A stretch of DNA of 64,000 nt from Neorhodopirellula pilleata (lineage in GTDB: Bacteria > Planctomycetota > Planctomycetia > Pirellulales > Pirellulaceae): positions 547,502 to 611,501 of the forward strand of contig NZ_SJPM01000001.1 in the NCBI RefSeq assembly GCF_007859915.1. Direction: 5' to 3'. The notes below the pieces were generated by a model. The model saw nothing but the letters and a program-made list of their open reading frames with translations, did not search any database and was not told the origin of the DNA. Within the stretch, counting starts at the first letter, position 1, and every line of letters begins with the position of its first letter. This document shows, one piece after another, positions 25,853 to 33,882 of the stretch. Position numbers and translations under genes: made by a program.

Positions 25853-26188
25853 ACGGGGAGCCTGAGGGAGGCTCGCGCCGGGGTCAGGTTGGGTTTTCGG
25901 TTTTCGCGAGTCACTGAGTTACCGCACTGACGCGACGAAGTCATCGCGATCTTCCAGCACGATTCGGTTTGGCGTATCCGGCGAGATCGTCTACCTTGAT
26001 CCGCTGAGCGACGAAGTGGATGGCCGAGTCAAAGAGCTACAGGGATTCGATCAACAATATCGAATGCGCCCTGGGCCTGAAAACCGAAACCCAAACCTGA
26101 CCCCGCCGAAGCGAGTCAACGCCGGACACTGGCCAACCAGAAGACAACGCCTAGCACACCCGGGCGGCGAACTCACTACAATAGCGGG
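25853..26188. other. Intergenic stretch before Rhs module 2 with inverted repeat
   Basis: No gene is supported. A roughly 30-bp sequence at 25876-25905 (GGGGTCAGGTTGGGTTTTCG core) recurs inverted at 26083-26110, and part of it again after module 2 at 27897-27920, so it flanks the module. Confidence 0.5.
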
Positions 26189-27259
26189 ATGCTCTGCAAG
26201 TCATCCTCCCGCCGTTGTCCTTCTTCCCATCGCCCTCGCGTACGCCGGCGCGGGAGGCTCCCAACGGCGTGCCACCCTCCAACCCGAAACACCTTCCAAA
26301 ACACCAAACGTCAATACCAACGCAACCAACAGTACAGCATCACGGCGCTGACCAACGGCGGCGGATCGATCGTCGAACGCTACGCTTACGACGCCTACGG
26401 CGGGATGACCGTTCTTGACGCAAGTTTGTCGCCGCTGACGGCATCAGCCGAAGGGAACCGCTACACCTACACCGGCCGTGAGTACGACGAGGACTTGGGT
26501 CTCTACCACTACCGCGCCCGGATGTACGACGCCGATGCCGGTCGGTTCTGCTCCAGAGACCCGATTGGGTTTGGGGATAGTTGGAGTCTGTACCTTTTCG
26601 TTTTGTCAAACCCCGCAAGTTTGCTTGATGGTACTGGGAACCAAGCCACCCGTCCCACCGTTTCAATTACCGACGGCGATGGCTGTAGTGACGGTCATAA
26701 GGCTTGCATAAATGACATTAAGCGTGCGATCAAACGGATGCTGACATTGGCCGTAAGTTCCGGACGTTCCTGCTTTACTCCATCACGCCCAAAACCCAAA
26801 GAAGTGAAATGCAGGAGTCAGGTTGATCAAGCAATGCTGGACATGATCGACAAGATGCCCATCACCTGCTCCAGCGCAGGTTCGTGCGGTGATGGTCGGT
26901 ATCGTGCTGTTTCTCGCGGGGAATGCGTGGATAAAAAGGACGATGGCAGAAACCCGAGAAATTCTTGTGCTGATTGGCAAAGAGATTGCACCGCTTGTCC
27001 AGACTCGAGTATAGCCAATAGTCAAATTGAACTTTGTGTGTCTAGCCCAGGAAGCACCGGTTCACTACCGCCTGCAAGCAATGACATCCGCGTTTGGTGC
27101 AGCGACCCAAGAAAACGAAGGGATTTAGCGAGGACGATCGTGCACGAGCTAGCCCATCACATCGTTGGCGGGCACACCGATGATAACGACACGGATTCTC
27201 TCGGACGCCCCGACGCCAATGAATTGGGCGCTAACTTTATTCGCAATTGTGGTCGATAG
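26189..27259 (+). CDS. Rhs core C-terminal fragment fused to Cys-rich HExxH tip (module 2)
   Basis: 356 residues in the open frame; the first ~40 look spurious and the Rhs homology begins near QQYSITALTNGGGSIVERYA. The Rhs-core end is clear: YTGREYDEDLGLYHYRARMY then DADAGRFCSRDPIGF at residues 117-127, the conserved site before the variable tip, followed by LSNPASLLDGTG. The tip (about 152-356) has some thirteen cysteines and IVHELAHHIVGGHTDDNDTD at residue 317, an HExxH metalloprotease-like motif with an additional His and acidic residues, close to its C-terminus. The N-terminal bulk of an Rhs protein is absent, so this is an orphan C-terminal module. Stop codon and the next start are 1 bp apart. 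Confidence 0.72.
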   Translation: MLCKSSSRRCPSSHRPRVRRRGRLPTACHPPTRNTFQNTKRQYQRNQQYSITALTNGGGSIVERYAYDAYGGMTVLDASLSPLTASAEGNRYTYTGREYDEDLGLYHYRARMYDADAGRFCSRDPIGFGDSWSLYLFVLSNPASLLDGTGNQATRPTVSITDGDGCSDGHKACINDIKRAIKRMLTLAVSSGRSCFTPSRPKPKEVKCRSQVDQAMLDMIDKMPITCSSAGSCGDGRYRAVSRGECVDKKDDGRNPRNSCADWQRDCTACPDSSIANSQIELCVSSPGSTGSLPPASNDIRVWCSDPRKRRDLARTIVHELAHHIVGGHTDDNDTDSLGRPDANELGANFIRNCGR

Positions 27260-27260
27260 C

Positions 27261-27908
27261 ATGCGTGCACTTCTAATCCCGATCTGCTTGATGCACTTGG
27301 TTGTTTCTTCATGCTGCGTCACGACGGCAGATGAACTGATACCACGTCGTCCGAAGAGATTCAACGATCTGAAAACGCAGACATTCGCTTTGGGACGTTA
27401 TGAGAGCTACCTTTTCAAACCTACTGACCGACTGATCTTTATCGTCGGAAAGGCGAGTGCAAGCGAAAGCAATCGGTCCGCAGTCGGGGAAAATATTGAG
27501 CTAGAGCATCCGAACGGCGATGTCGTTTTTGTGCACAGTGGTCCTGGTATCGCTGTCGATCCAAATGATGAGATAATATGTGTCTTTCACGAGGACAGCG
27601 TGCCCGCTGATTGGCACTATGATCCCGAGGGCGGGCTGCTGGTTCTAATTCAAGACATCAGTAGTTCGCGTAAGGCGAGCTACCAAGTGAAGATACTTTC
27701 AGCTGACTTGCAGATGGCACAGAATCTGACCAACGAATTTCAGCGAGGCCTTCGTAATTTGGACATCGGACATGGAGATCGCGTGAACACTTCAATTTTC
27801 GACCGAGAGAAAAGAGTTCTTGAGTTGAGATTTAGATCTGGCGTGGTCGTAGAAGCCTTTTTCTCTAGTGATCACGTTGAAGTCGGGCTCGCACCGGGGT
27901 CCAGCTAG
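27261..27908 (+). CDS. Exported (lipo)protein, candidate immunity partner of module 2
   Basis: 215 residues from the ATG at 27261, one base after the Rhs fragment stop, so tightly linked to it. The N-terminus MRALLIPICLMHLVVSSCCV is a signal peptide with a lipobox-like VSSC. The mature part is mostly polar with beta-strand-like stretches (ENIELEHPNGDVVFVHSGPG, EIICVFHEDSVPADWHYDPE). An exported partner suits a tip acting outside the cytoplasm. The longer frame from 27165 is spurious. No family is recognised. Confidence 0.6.
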   Translation: MRALLIPICLMHLVVSSCCVTTADELIPRRPKRFNDLKTQTFALGRYESYLFKPTDRLIFIVGKASASESNRSAVGENIELEHPNGDVVFVHSGPGIAVDPNDEIICVFHEDSVPADWHYDPEGGLLVLIQDISSSRKASYQVKILSADLQMAQNLTNEFQRGLRNLDIGHGDRVNTSIFDREKRVLELRFRSGVVVEAFFSSDHVEVGLAPGSS

Positions 27909-27940
27909 GTTTTCGGTTTTCAGCGGAGAACGATTGCAAC

Positions 27941-29020
27941 GTCCAATCAAAAGAAGAATAGGAACCAGTCTATTCAGGGTGGTCATGACTGAGCGGTGGC
28001 ACGGCTGGAAACTTTCCTGGGTGACACAGCGTGCTCAGTGTGACTGATAGAAAGCGGTCACTTTTGCTTTGCCGAAGTCTTTGAGAAGTTGGCAGGCGGC
28101 GGCGTGGAAGACACGTTGGAACGTGATTTCGGTGATTTGGTGACGCTTTGCTTGAGCCGGCGCGTGCGGCGATCCCAACGCAGTTCGTGATTCTGAATGC
28201 GAGTGAGGGGGATTCGTTGGGTGCGTGTGTTGAATCATGGTGGTGGACGCGGTTTCGTGGATACCGTGGCGGTGGCTGGACGGGGCGCGCCGGCGTGAGC
28301 ATCCAAGGCGGCTTGCGAGCAAAAGTGCGACGGCATGCCGGCGGGTCGGTTGCGAGGCGCGACGGCAAGTTCACCGACTAAGTACGCCAGCACCAGACGC
28401 AGCCACGGCATGAAGTGCATTGCCTGAGCGCCCGTCAGTCGACCGTGCACCGCCATCGGTGTTTCGCCGTGACTGCAACGAACTCGATAGGACGTCTGAC
28501 CCTCACGGCGGAGGCTCGCGCTGGGATCAGACGCGGGATTCGGGATTGACGGACGGTTGAAATCCGAATCCGGAGTTTGACCTTTGCGAAACACCTTCCC
28601 GGGCTTGAGCAATTTGTTCCGCTCCCCTTACGCGTTAAGCGTTATTAGCCGGTGGTCGAGCGAAGCGAGTACCACCGGACAACAGAACGCCACATCTCCT
28701 TTGGCCCCGAACGGGGACGCAGCACATTCACTCCGGATGCTGCGCCCCCGTTCGGGGTCGACGTACATTCATTTCTTCCCAATCCACAGGTGCGCTGCGC
28801 GACCTGTGGCTAATTGCTTGGATCCCTTCGGGATCGTTGAGACGAGATTGCCGAGCAGCGGTTTTGATGTTTGGGAGGCTGACGGTGGAGTGAGGACTCA
28901 CTTCGGATTCGTCTTGCAGTTCTGGCAGGAAGATTGAGGGCAGGGAAATTGTTGCCGATCTTCTTCCTGCCCTCAATCTTCCTGCCAGTAAACGGATGAC
29001 TCAATAAGCGAACCAATCAA
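27941..29020. repeat. Repeat B: ~1.07-kb direct repeat, second copy
   Basis: Second copy of the block at 24787-25852, starting GTCCAATCAA and ending CCAATCAA. It runs into the Rpn-type gene, whose in-frame 5' remnant (SISEPINPFSYQEF) is within the repeat end; copy A carries the matching start of that remnant. No gene is called within it. Confidence 0.85.
28922..28988. repeat. Perfect 23-bp inverted repeat at the end of repeat B
   Basis: Arms CTGGCAGGAAGATTGAGGGC.. (28922-28944) and its complement (28966-28988) around 21 bases. It sits exactly at the point where the Rpn-type reading frame begins, 1 bp before the first in-frame stop, and is missing from repeat A. Confidence 0.85.
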
Positions 29021-29060
29021 CCCGTTCAGTTACCAAGAGTTTGCCGAAAGCAAACTAATC

Positions 29061-29819
29061 GTGCTCGATGTCCGGTGCCGCGACGATGCCGGCCGTTGGT
29101 TGAACGTGGAAATGCAGGTATCCGTTTATGCCGGTCTGATCGAACGGCTCGTTTACTATGCCTGCAGCATGTACGTCGACCAACTGTCTCCCGGCAGCAA
29201 CTATGCCCTGGCGTCCCCGTCGATCTCGATCTGCCTGCTCGATCGTGTGCTTTTTGCGAAATCAGAGCAGCCACACCATCGGTTCCAAATGATCGATCGC
29301 AAGAGCGGCAAGGAGTTATCCAACGCGATCGAAGTCCATACGGTAGAATTGACGAAGTTTTCACTCGACGAGCAGACGATCGCCGGCGCAAGTAAACTGC
29401 AACAGTGGTCGTTTTTGCTGCTTTTCGCACAAAACTACGATGCCGCGACGCTTCGCCGGTTGCTGCCCGGCATCGAGTTTGAGACTGCCATCTCCACGAT
29501 CGAAATCATTTCCGCCAAAACGGAGAACAAACAAATGTATGACCAACGCGAAAAAGCCCAGCGAGACTACGAATGGGCCATCTCCGGCGCCCGTGAAGAA
29601 GGACGAGAAGAAGGACGGGAGGTGGGACGAGAAGAAGGACGGGAGGTGGGACGTGAAGAAGGACTTGAACGCGGAATCATTGCCGGTCGGATCCAGACGC
29701 TGCAAGAAATCCTGGGAGATGCACCTACGACGACGGCTTCCTTAGCTGAACTTCACCTGGACGCACTTACGACCCAACTTGCCGCTTTGCAGCAACGTCT
29801 CCGCGACCGCCAAGCTTAA
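29061..29819 (+). CDS. Rpn-family PD-(D/E)xK nuclease/transposase, N-terminally truncated
   Basis: 252 residues from a GTG at 29061; the homologous frame reaches back to about 28992 (INPFSYQEFAESKLIVLDVR) where it meets a palindrome and stop. The nuclease core motif is LDVRCRDDAGRWLNVEMQVS: the D and the E-x-Q of the PD-(D/E)xK site are present, with YYACSMYVDQLSPGSNY after it. The usual first ~50 residues with the starting helix are missing. The C-terminus has the charged repeat REEGREEGREVGREEG typical of the family, then an LQEILG helix. Intact members are mobile nucleases that promote recombination; this copy may be inactive. Confidence 0.75.
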   Translation: MLDVRCRDDAGRWLNVEMQVSVYAGLIERLVYYACSMYVDQLSPGSNYALASPSISICLLDRVLFAKSEQPHHRFQMIDRKSGKELSNAIEVHTVELTKFSLDEQTIAGASKLQQWSFLLLFAQNYDAATLRRLLPGIEFETAISTIEIISAKTENKQMYDQREKAQRDYEWAISGAREEGREEGREVGREEGREVGREEGLERGIIAGRIQTLQEILGDAPTTTASLAELHLDALTTQLAALQQRLRDRQA

Positions 29820-29962
29820 CCCAACTTCACTTACGATGATCGAAGCTGGGGATCTCGGGGACAGAGCACTTTTTCAAGGGTAGCCTCGTTAACCTGTCCG
29901 ACGAATACTGATTGAAACGATTTGGACGCTCTGTTTCTTTCCCAATCCATCAAGGCTTTGCC

Positions 29963-31114
29963 ATGGTCCGTCTGGCTCGTCGTGAAACGATCGATCCCAA
30001 TGAGATTGTCGTCGCCCATGTTTGCACTCGCACGGTTCGCAGGTGTTTTCTGATGGGCCAAGACGAAACGTCTGGAAGAAATTTCGACCACCGGAAGGTC
30101 TGGATTGAGGAATATCTCAAACACTTCGCGAGATACTTCTCGATCGACTTACTAGGCTTCGCAATTCTCTCGAACCATGCTCATTTGATTCTTCGCACGC
30201 GACCCGATGTGGTGGCGACCTGGAGCAATGAGGAAGTCGCTCGGCGGTGGATGATGCTCTGCCCGCATCGAAAGAATGCGGATGGATCACCCTGCCAGCC
30301 GACTGAGCCCGAAATCAAGTCCATCGCAGGGTGTCCAGTGAAAACCAAAGAAATCCGCGAGCGACTTTCAAGCATCTCGTGGTGGATGCGGTTGCTATGC
30401 CAGCGGGTCGCGATGAGGGCAAACCGCGAGGAAGATGAGGCGGGCAGATTTTGGCAGGATCGATTTCACGCAACGATTTTGACCGACGAGGCCGCGTTGT
30501 TGGCCTGCGTGGCATACGTGGACTTGAACCCGATCCGGGCGGCGATGTGTGAAAAGCTTGAGGACAGCGATCACACTTCGGTGCAGCGGCGGATCGAAGC
30601 CCAACGTTCAGAAGACCAGAGTTCAGAAGACCAGAGTTCAGAAGACCAGAGTTCAGAAGACCAACGTTCAGAAGCCCAACGTTCAGAAGACCAGAGTTCG
30701 GAAGCCCAGTGTGTTGAAGAATCAAATCCCGATCGCGAGACTGCTGATTCGTTTTTGGCCCCGCTGAGCATCGACCAGCAATCCGATCCGGTAGGGCCTT
30801 GTGTTTCGTCGAGCGCGTTTCGGTGTAGCGACAGGGGTTTTCTGGCGATGTCGTTGGAGGATTATCTGTTGCTATTAGACTGGACGGCCCGTCAGTCGGT
30901 CGACGGAAAGCGAGGCACGACACCGGTCTGTGTTCCGCCGATTTTGCAGCGTCTTGGGATTGCCCAGTCTAGTTGGTGCGAACTGGTCAGCGACTTTGGC
31001 AAATTGTTTTCTTGCGTCGCAGGCAAGCCCACGGTGGTCGATTCGATGCGAACGCCGCACGGACATCGACGAATGTACCTTCGCCGCCGCGCCCGCGAAT
31101 TGATGACGGCATAA
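29963..31114 (+). CDS. REP-associated tyrosine transposase-like protein (Y1_Tnp), copy 2
   Basis: 383 residues from the ATG at 29963 (MVRLARRETIDPNEIVVAHV); the frame extends to 29912 without family support. HUH motif LSNHAHLILRTRPDVVATW, then WWMRLLCQRVAMRANREEDE, FWQDRFHATILTDE and AYVDLNPIRAAM as in copy 1. Between the catalytic part and the C-terminal domain is an expanded run of SEDQ/SEAQ units (residues about 213-250) coded by a 15-bp tandem repeat. The C-terminal DYLLLLDWTARQ domain is shared with copy 1. Overall similarity is high but with enough differences to be an older paralogue, not a recent transposition. Confidence 0.85.
   Translation: MVRLARRETIDPNEIVVAHVCTRTVRRCFLMGQDETSGRNFDHRKVWIEEYLKHFARYFSIDLLGFAILSNHAHLILRTRPDVVATWSNEEVARRWMMLCPHRKNADGSPCQPTEPEIKSIAGCPVKTKEIRERLSSISWWMRLLCQRVAMRANREEDEAGRFWQDRFHATILTDEAALLACVAYVDLNPIRAAMCEKLEDSDHTSVQRRIEAQRSEDQSSEDQSSEDQSSEDQRSEAQRSEDQSSEAQCVEESNPDRETADSFLAPLSIDQQSDPVGPCVSSSAFRCSDRGFLAMSLEDYLLLLDWTARQSVDGKRGTTPVCVPPILQRLGIAQSSWCELVSDFGKLFSCVAGKPTVVDSMRTPHGHRRMYLRRRARELMTA
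30601..30710 (+). repeat. 15-bp tandem repeat inside transposase copy 2
   Basis: About seven units of CAGAGTTCAGAAGAC and variants (AACGTTCAGAAGCCC), in frame, giving S-E-D-Q-S/R repeats. Copy 1 has no such run at this position. Confidence 0.85.
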
Positions 31115-31437
31115 CCGCCGTTTTTCGATTCCTCTTCCTGCGGTCGCTCTTCCGGTTTCGTTAATTTCTCGGAGCTTGGCGGTTCCACCTTATCGATCCG
31201 CGCTGATCGACACGATCAGCTTCCCGACGGGCGGATGTTCAGGCCGATATTCGTTACCTGAGCGAGGGCAATCGGCGCACAAAAACTGCAGTACCACCGT
31301 CGGGTGGCTGTCAACATTATGCGAAAGTAGTATATCCCTTTGCTCGCTTTCCATGCGAAAGTCGTATGTCCCTTTGCTCGCTTTCCTTTGCTCGCTTAAA
31401 TCGCCGACGACGCCATTCGGTTGTAAAGGGCATTATT

Positions 31438-31614
31438 CCAAAGCTTAAACTTAAACCTCAACTTATACTTAAACCCGCTCCTCATACGACGACCGACGGA
31501 TTGAGATTCGTGCTCGGTTTAGGTTTAGGTTTAGGTTTAGGTTTAGGTTTAGGTTTAGGTTTAGGTTTAGGTTTAGGTTTAGGTTTAGGTTTAAGTTTAA
31601 GTTTAAGTTTAAGA
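31438..31614. repeat. (GGTTTA)13 telomere-like array with inverted counterpart
   Basis: Thirteen exact GGTTTA units (31516-31593) are followed by three AGTTTA units (31594-31611). Upstream at about 31440-31475 lie TTAAACTTAAACC units in opposite sense, so the whole can fold into a long hairpin. It begins the 514-bp gap after the transposase and ends 14 bp from the flhB stop; the rest of 31115-31437 shows no gene. Confidence 0.9.
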
Positions 31615-31627
31615 GCCGACCCGCCGC

Positions 31628-32707
31628 TTACGCGGCTCGTTGGGCTTGGGGGATGGATTTGCCTTGCAACTGATACACGTAACGCAACACTTCGGCGACG
31701 GCTTGGTACTGGTCGATCGGGATTTCTTGTCCGACATCGACGGTTTTGTAGAGCAACTGGGCTAGCGGTTTTCGCTCGACGACGGGGATGCCATGCTCCA
31801 ACGCCGTGCGACGGATCTTTTGCGCGATCACGCCGGCCCCTTTCGCAACGACGATCGGCGCGGGCATGGAGTGTGGATCGTATTTAATCGCGATCGCCAG
31901 TTCCGTTGGATTGCTCACGACCACGTCCGCCGTTGGGACATCGTTGCTCGCCCGGCTCATCGCCAACTGGCGGGCGACTTGACGCCGACGCGCCGCAACC
32001 TGAGGGTCACCTTCGGTGTCCTTCATTTCGTCGCGGACTTCTTGGTCGGTCATCTTCAAGTCTTCTTCGTGCTTCCACTTCTGAAACGCCCATTCCAAGA
32101 GTGCCAAGACGAACAACCCCGATCCGATCCACAAGCAGACCCCGACTAACGTATGAAACATTCCCGCCGCGATCTGCGGTACCGACAAAGCGGCCATCGA
32201 CATGACTTCGTCCATGTGGGTCTTGAGCGCGAAGTACGCGACAACCCCGATCAGGGTGATCTTGAACATCCCAAAGATCAACCGCATCACACCTTGCAGC
32301 GAAGCAATCCGCTTGGCGCCCGACAACGGATCGATGTTGCTCAGTTTGGGAATCAGCTTGTCTGGGGACAAGATCAAACCCGCTTGGGTGACGTTGATGA
32401 TGATCGCACCGATGAACATCAATAGTAGAATGGGGGCCGTCGCGATCGCGAGACGATATGCCAAACGTAATAATTCGTTCGTAGCTTCCTGCGGCGTGTA
32501 AGCGATCAACCGAGAATTAGACAGCGCCGCTTCGATCCCCCCCGCCATCGCCGCCGAAGTGCGAGCGCCGATCGTTTTCATCGCGAACAACGCGGCTAAC
32601 AGCAACGCCGCCGACGTCAGGTCTTGGCTCTTAGCGACTTGCCCTTTCTCTCTCGCCTGACGTCGCTTGCGTTCAGACGCGAAATGCTTCTTATCTCCAT
32701 CAGCCAT
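31628..32707 (-). CDS. flhB: Flagellar type III export switch protein FlhB
   Basis: 359 residues, normal for FlhB. N-terminal SERKRRQAREKGQVAKSQDL is the conserved cytoplasmic start; four membrane helices follow (for instance ALLLAALFAMKTIGA, LLLMFIGAIIINVTQAGLIL). The autocleavage site is VVVSNPTELAIAIKY (Asn-Pro-Thr-Glu), after which the C-terminal switch domain has AQKIRRTALEHGIPVVERKP. FlhB changes export from rod/hook to filament substrates. It is last in a fliP-fliQ-fliR-flhB operon, 3 bp after fliR. Confidence 0.96.
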   Translation of the reverse strand: MADGDKKHFASERKRRQAREKGQVAKSQDLTSAALLLAALFAMKTIGARTSAAMAGGIEAALSNSRLIAYTPQEATNELLRLAYRLAIATAPILLLMFIGAIIINVTQAGLILSPDKLIPKLSNIDPLSGAKRIASLQGVMRLIFGMFKITLIGVVAYFALKTHMDEVMSMAALSVPQIAAGMFHTLVGVCLWIGSGLFVLALLEWAFQKWKHEEDLKMTDQEVRDEMKDTEGDPQVAARRRQVARQLAMSRASNDVPTADVVVSNPTELAIAIKYDPHSMPAPIVVAKGAGVIAQKIRRTALEHGIPVVERKPLAQLLYKTVDVGQEIPIDQYQAVAEVLRYVYQLQGKSIPQAQRAA

Positions 32708-32710
32708 CGC

Positions 32711-33604
32711 TTAGTTGTCCGCCACAGCGAGATCGGCTGGCGCATTCACCGGTAGCGTTTCGCTTTGAAGCCACACCGCCGACAAGCGGTCCACGCCATT
32801 GGTGAGATCGTCTTGGAAAATCCAAGTCACCGAACCGATCGTCAATGCGGTCACAACTAGTAACGCTAGGGCGTTGACGCTCAGCCCGATCGCGAGAACG
32901 TTGATCTGCGGCATGGTGCGGCTGATCAAACCGGTGACGAGGTTGCTGAGCAACAACGCGGCGACGACCGGGGCGGAAACCCGCACGCCCGACGCCATCG
33001 CGCCGCTCATGCACTCGATCACCGAATCCATGATCGAAGAATGAAATACGATGTTCCCCGCCGGCAAGCGATCAAAACTTTCCACCAACAAACTCAGCAC
33101 GACCCGGTGTCCACCCGAGATCAGCATGATCGCTGTGACCAACATGCCGACAAACTTCGCGATGGCGGGCATGCTTGCTTGGGTCGTGGGATCGACTGCG
33201 TCGCCGAGCTGCATCCCGCCAGTGCTTGTGATCGCTTCGCCTGCCAATTGGACGCCTGTGATGATGATTTGAACCGTCGCACCGATCAGCATCCCGATCA
33301 CGCCTTCGCGAACGACCGCGAGCGCTAGATCAATTAAGTTGGTGATCTCGGGCAACGTTTCCATGCCGGGACGCTCGGCGAGCGTCGGCATCAACAGCAT
33401 GGTCATGGTGATTGCGAGCAACAACCGCACCCGCCGTGGCACGCCCGAACCGATCGCGGGCAACGCCATCAAGACCATTCCCAAACGTGTCAACACCAGG
33501 ATGCCGACGACCATGTGAGTCATCAACCAATCAAAGAACGGCTGCAGTGCGAACGGCTGCAGGGCGGGCGGGCCGTCGAGATTCGCGACCACTTCGATCA
33601 TCAC
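32711..33604 (-). CDS. fliR: Flagellar type III export protein FliR
   Basis: 297 residues with six to seven hydrophobic segments, including LTRLGMVLMALPAIGSGVPR and GVIGMLIGATVQIIITGVQL, the standard FliR pattern, with ISTGGMQLGDAVDP-like loop (here ITSTGGMQLGDAVDP). A member of the core gate together with FliP and FliQ in the flagellar basal body. It overlaps fliQ by 4 bp. The C-terminus is some 30 residues longer than many homologues (QDDLTNGVDRLSAVWLQSET). Confidence 0.95.
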   Translation of the reverse strand: MMIEVVANLDGPPALQPFALQPFFDWLMTHMVVGILVLTRLGMVLMALPAIGSGVPRRVRLLLAITMTMLLMPTLAERPGMETLPEITNLIDLALAVVREGVIGMLIGATVQIIITGVQLAGEAITSTGGMQLGDAVDPTTQASMPAIAKFVGMLVTAIMLISGGHRVVLSLLVESFDRLPAGNIVFHSSIMDSVIECMSGAMASGVRVSAPVVAALLLSNLVTGLISRTMPQINVLAIGLSVNALALLVVTALTIGSVTWIFQDDLTNGVDRLSAVWLQSETLPVNAPADLAVADN

Positions 33605-33882
33605 AATCCACCAGCATCTTCGAACACGCGTCGGGTGAACTCGAGCATCCGAGTCATTAGCCAGGGCAAACAGGCGACCAGCACGGCCGCCATCGCAAGC
33701 AACTTGGGCACGAACGATACCGTTTGATCTTGAATCTGGGTCAACGCTTGTATCAAGCCGATCGCCAATCCGGCCGCCATACCCACGATCAACATCGGAG
33801 CCGCGATCACGATCGCGATGATCAACGCTTCTCGAGCAAGGTCCACCGCGGCCGAGGTTTCCAACATCGCCAACAACATCAT
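33601..33882 (-). CDS. fliQ: Flagellar type III export protein FliQ
   Basis: 93 residues, two membrane helices (LIIAIVIAAPMLIVGMAAGL and LLAMAAVLVACLPWLMTRML) joined by the conserved IQALTQIQDQTVSFVPK loop. A structural gate component with FliP and FliR. Overlaps both neighbours by 4 bp, so translation is coupled. Confidence 0.95.
   Translation of the reverse strand: MMLLAMLETSAAVDLAREALIIAIVIAAPMLIVGMAAGLAIGLIQALTQIQDQTVSFVPKLLAMAAVLVACLPWLMTRMLEFTRRVFEDAGGL

Noticed and set aside
30601-30710. CRISPR-like short repeats
   Set aside because: 15-bp in-frame tandem repeat without spacers, inside a coding gene.
31366-31887. Frame with Gly-Leu repeat
   Set aside because: Produced by the GGTTTA array and then antisense to flhB.
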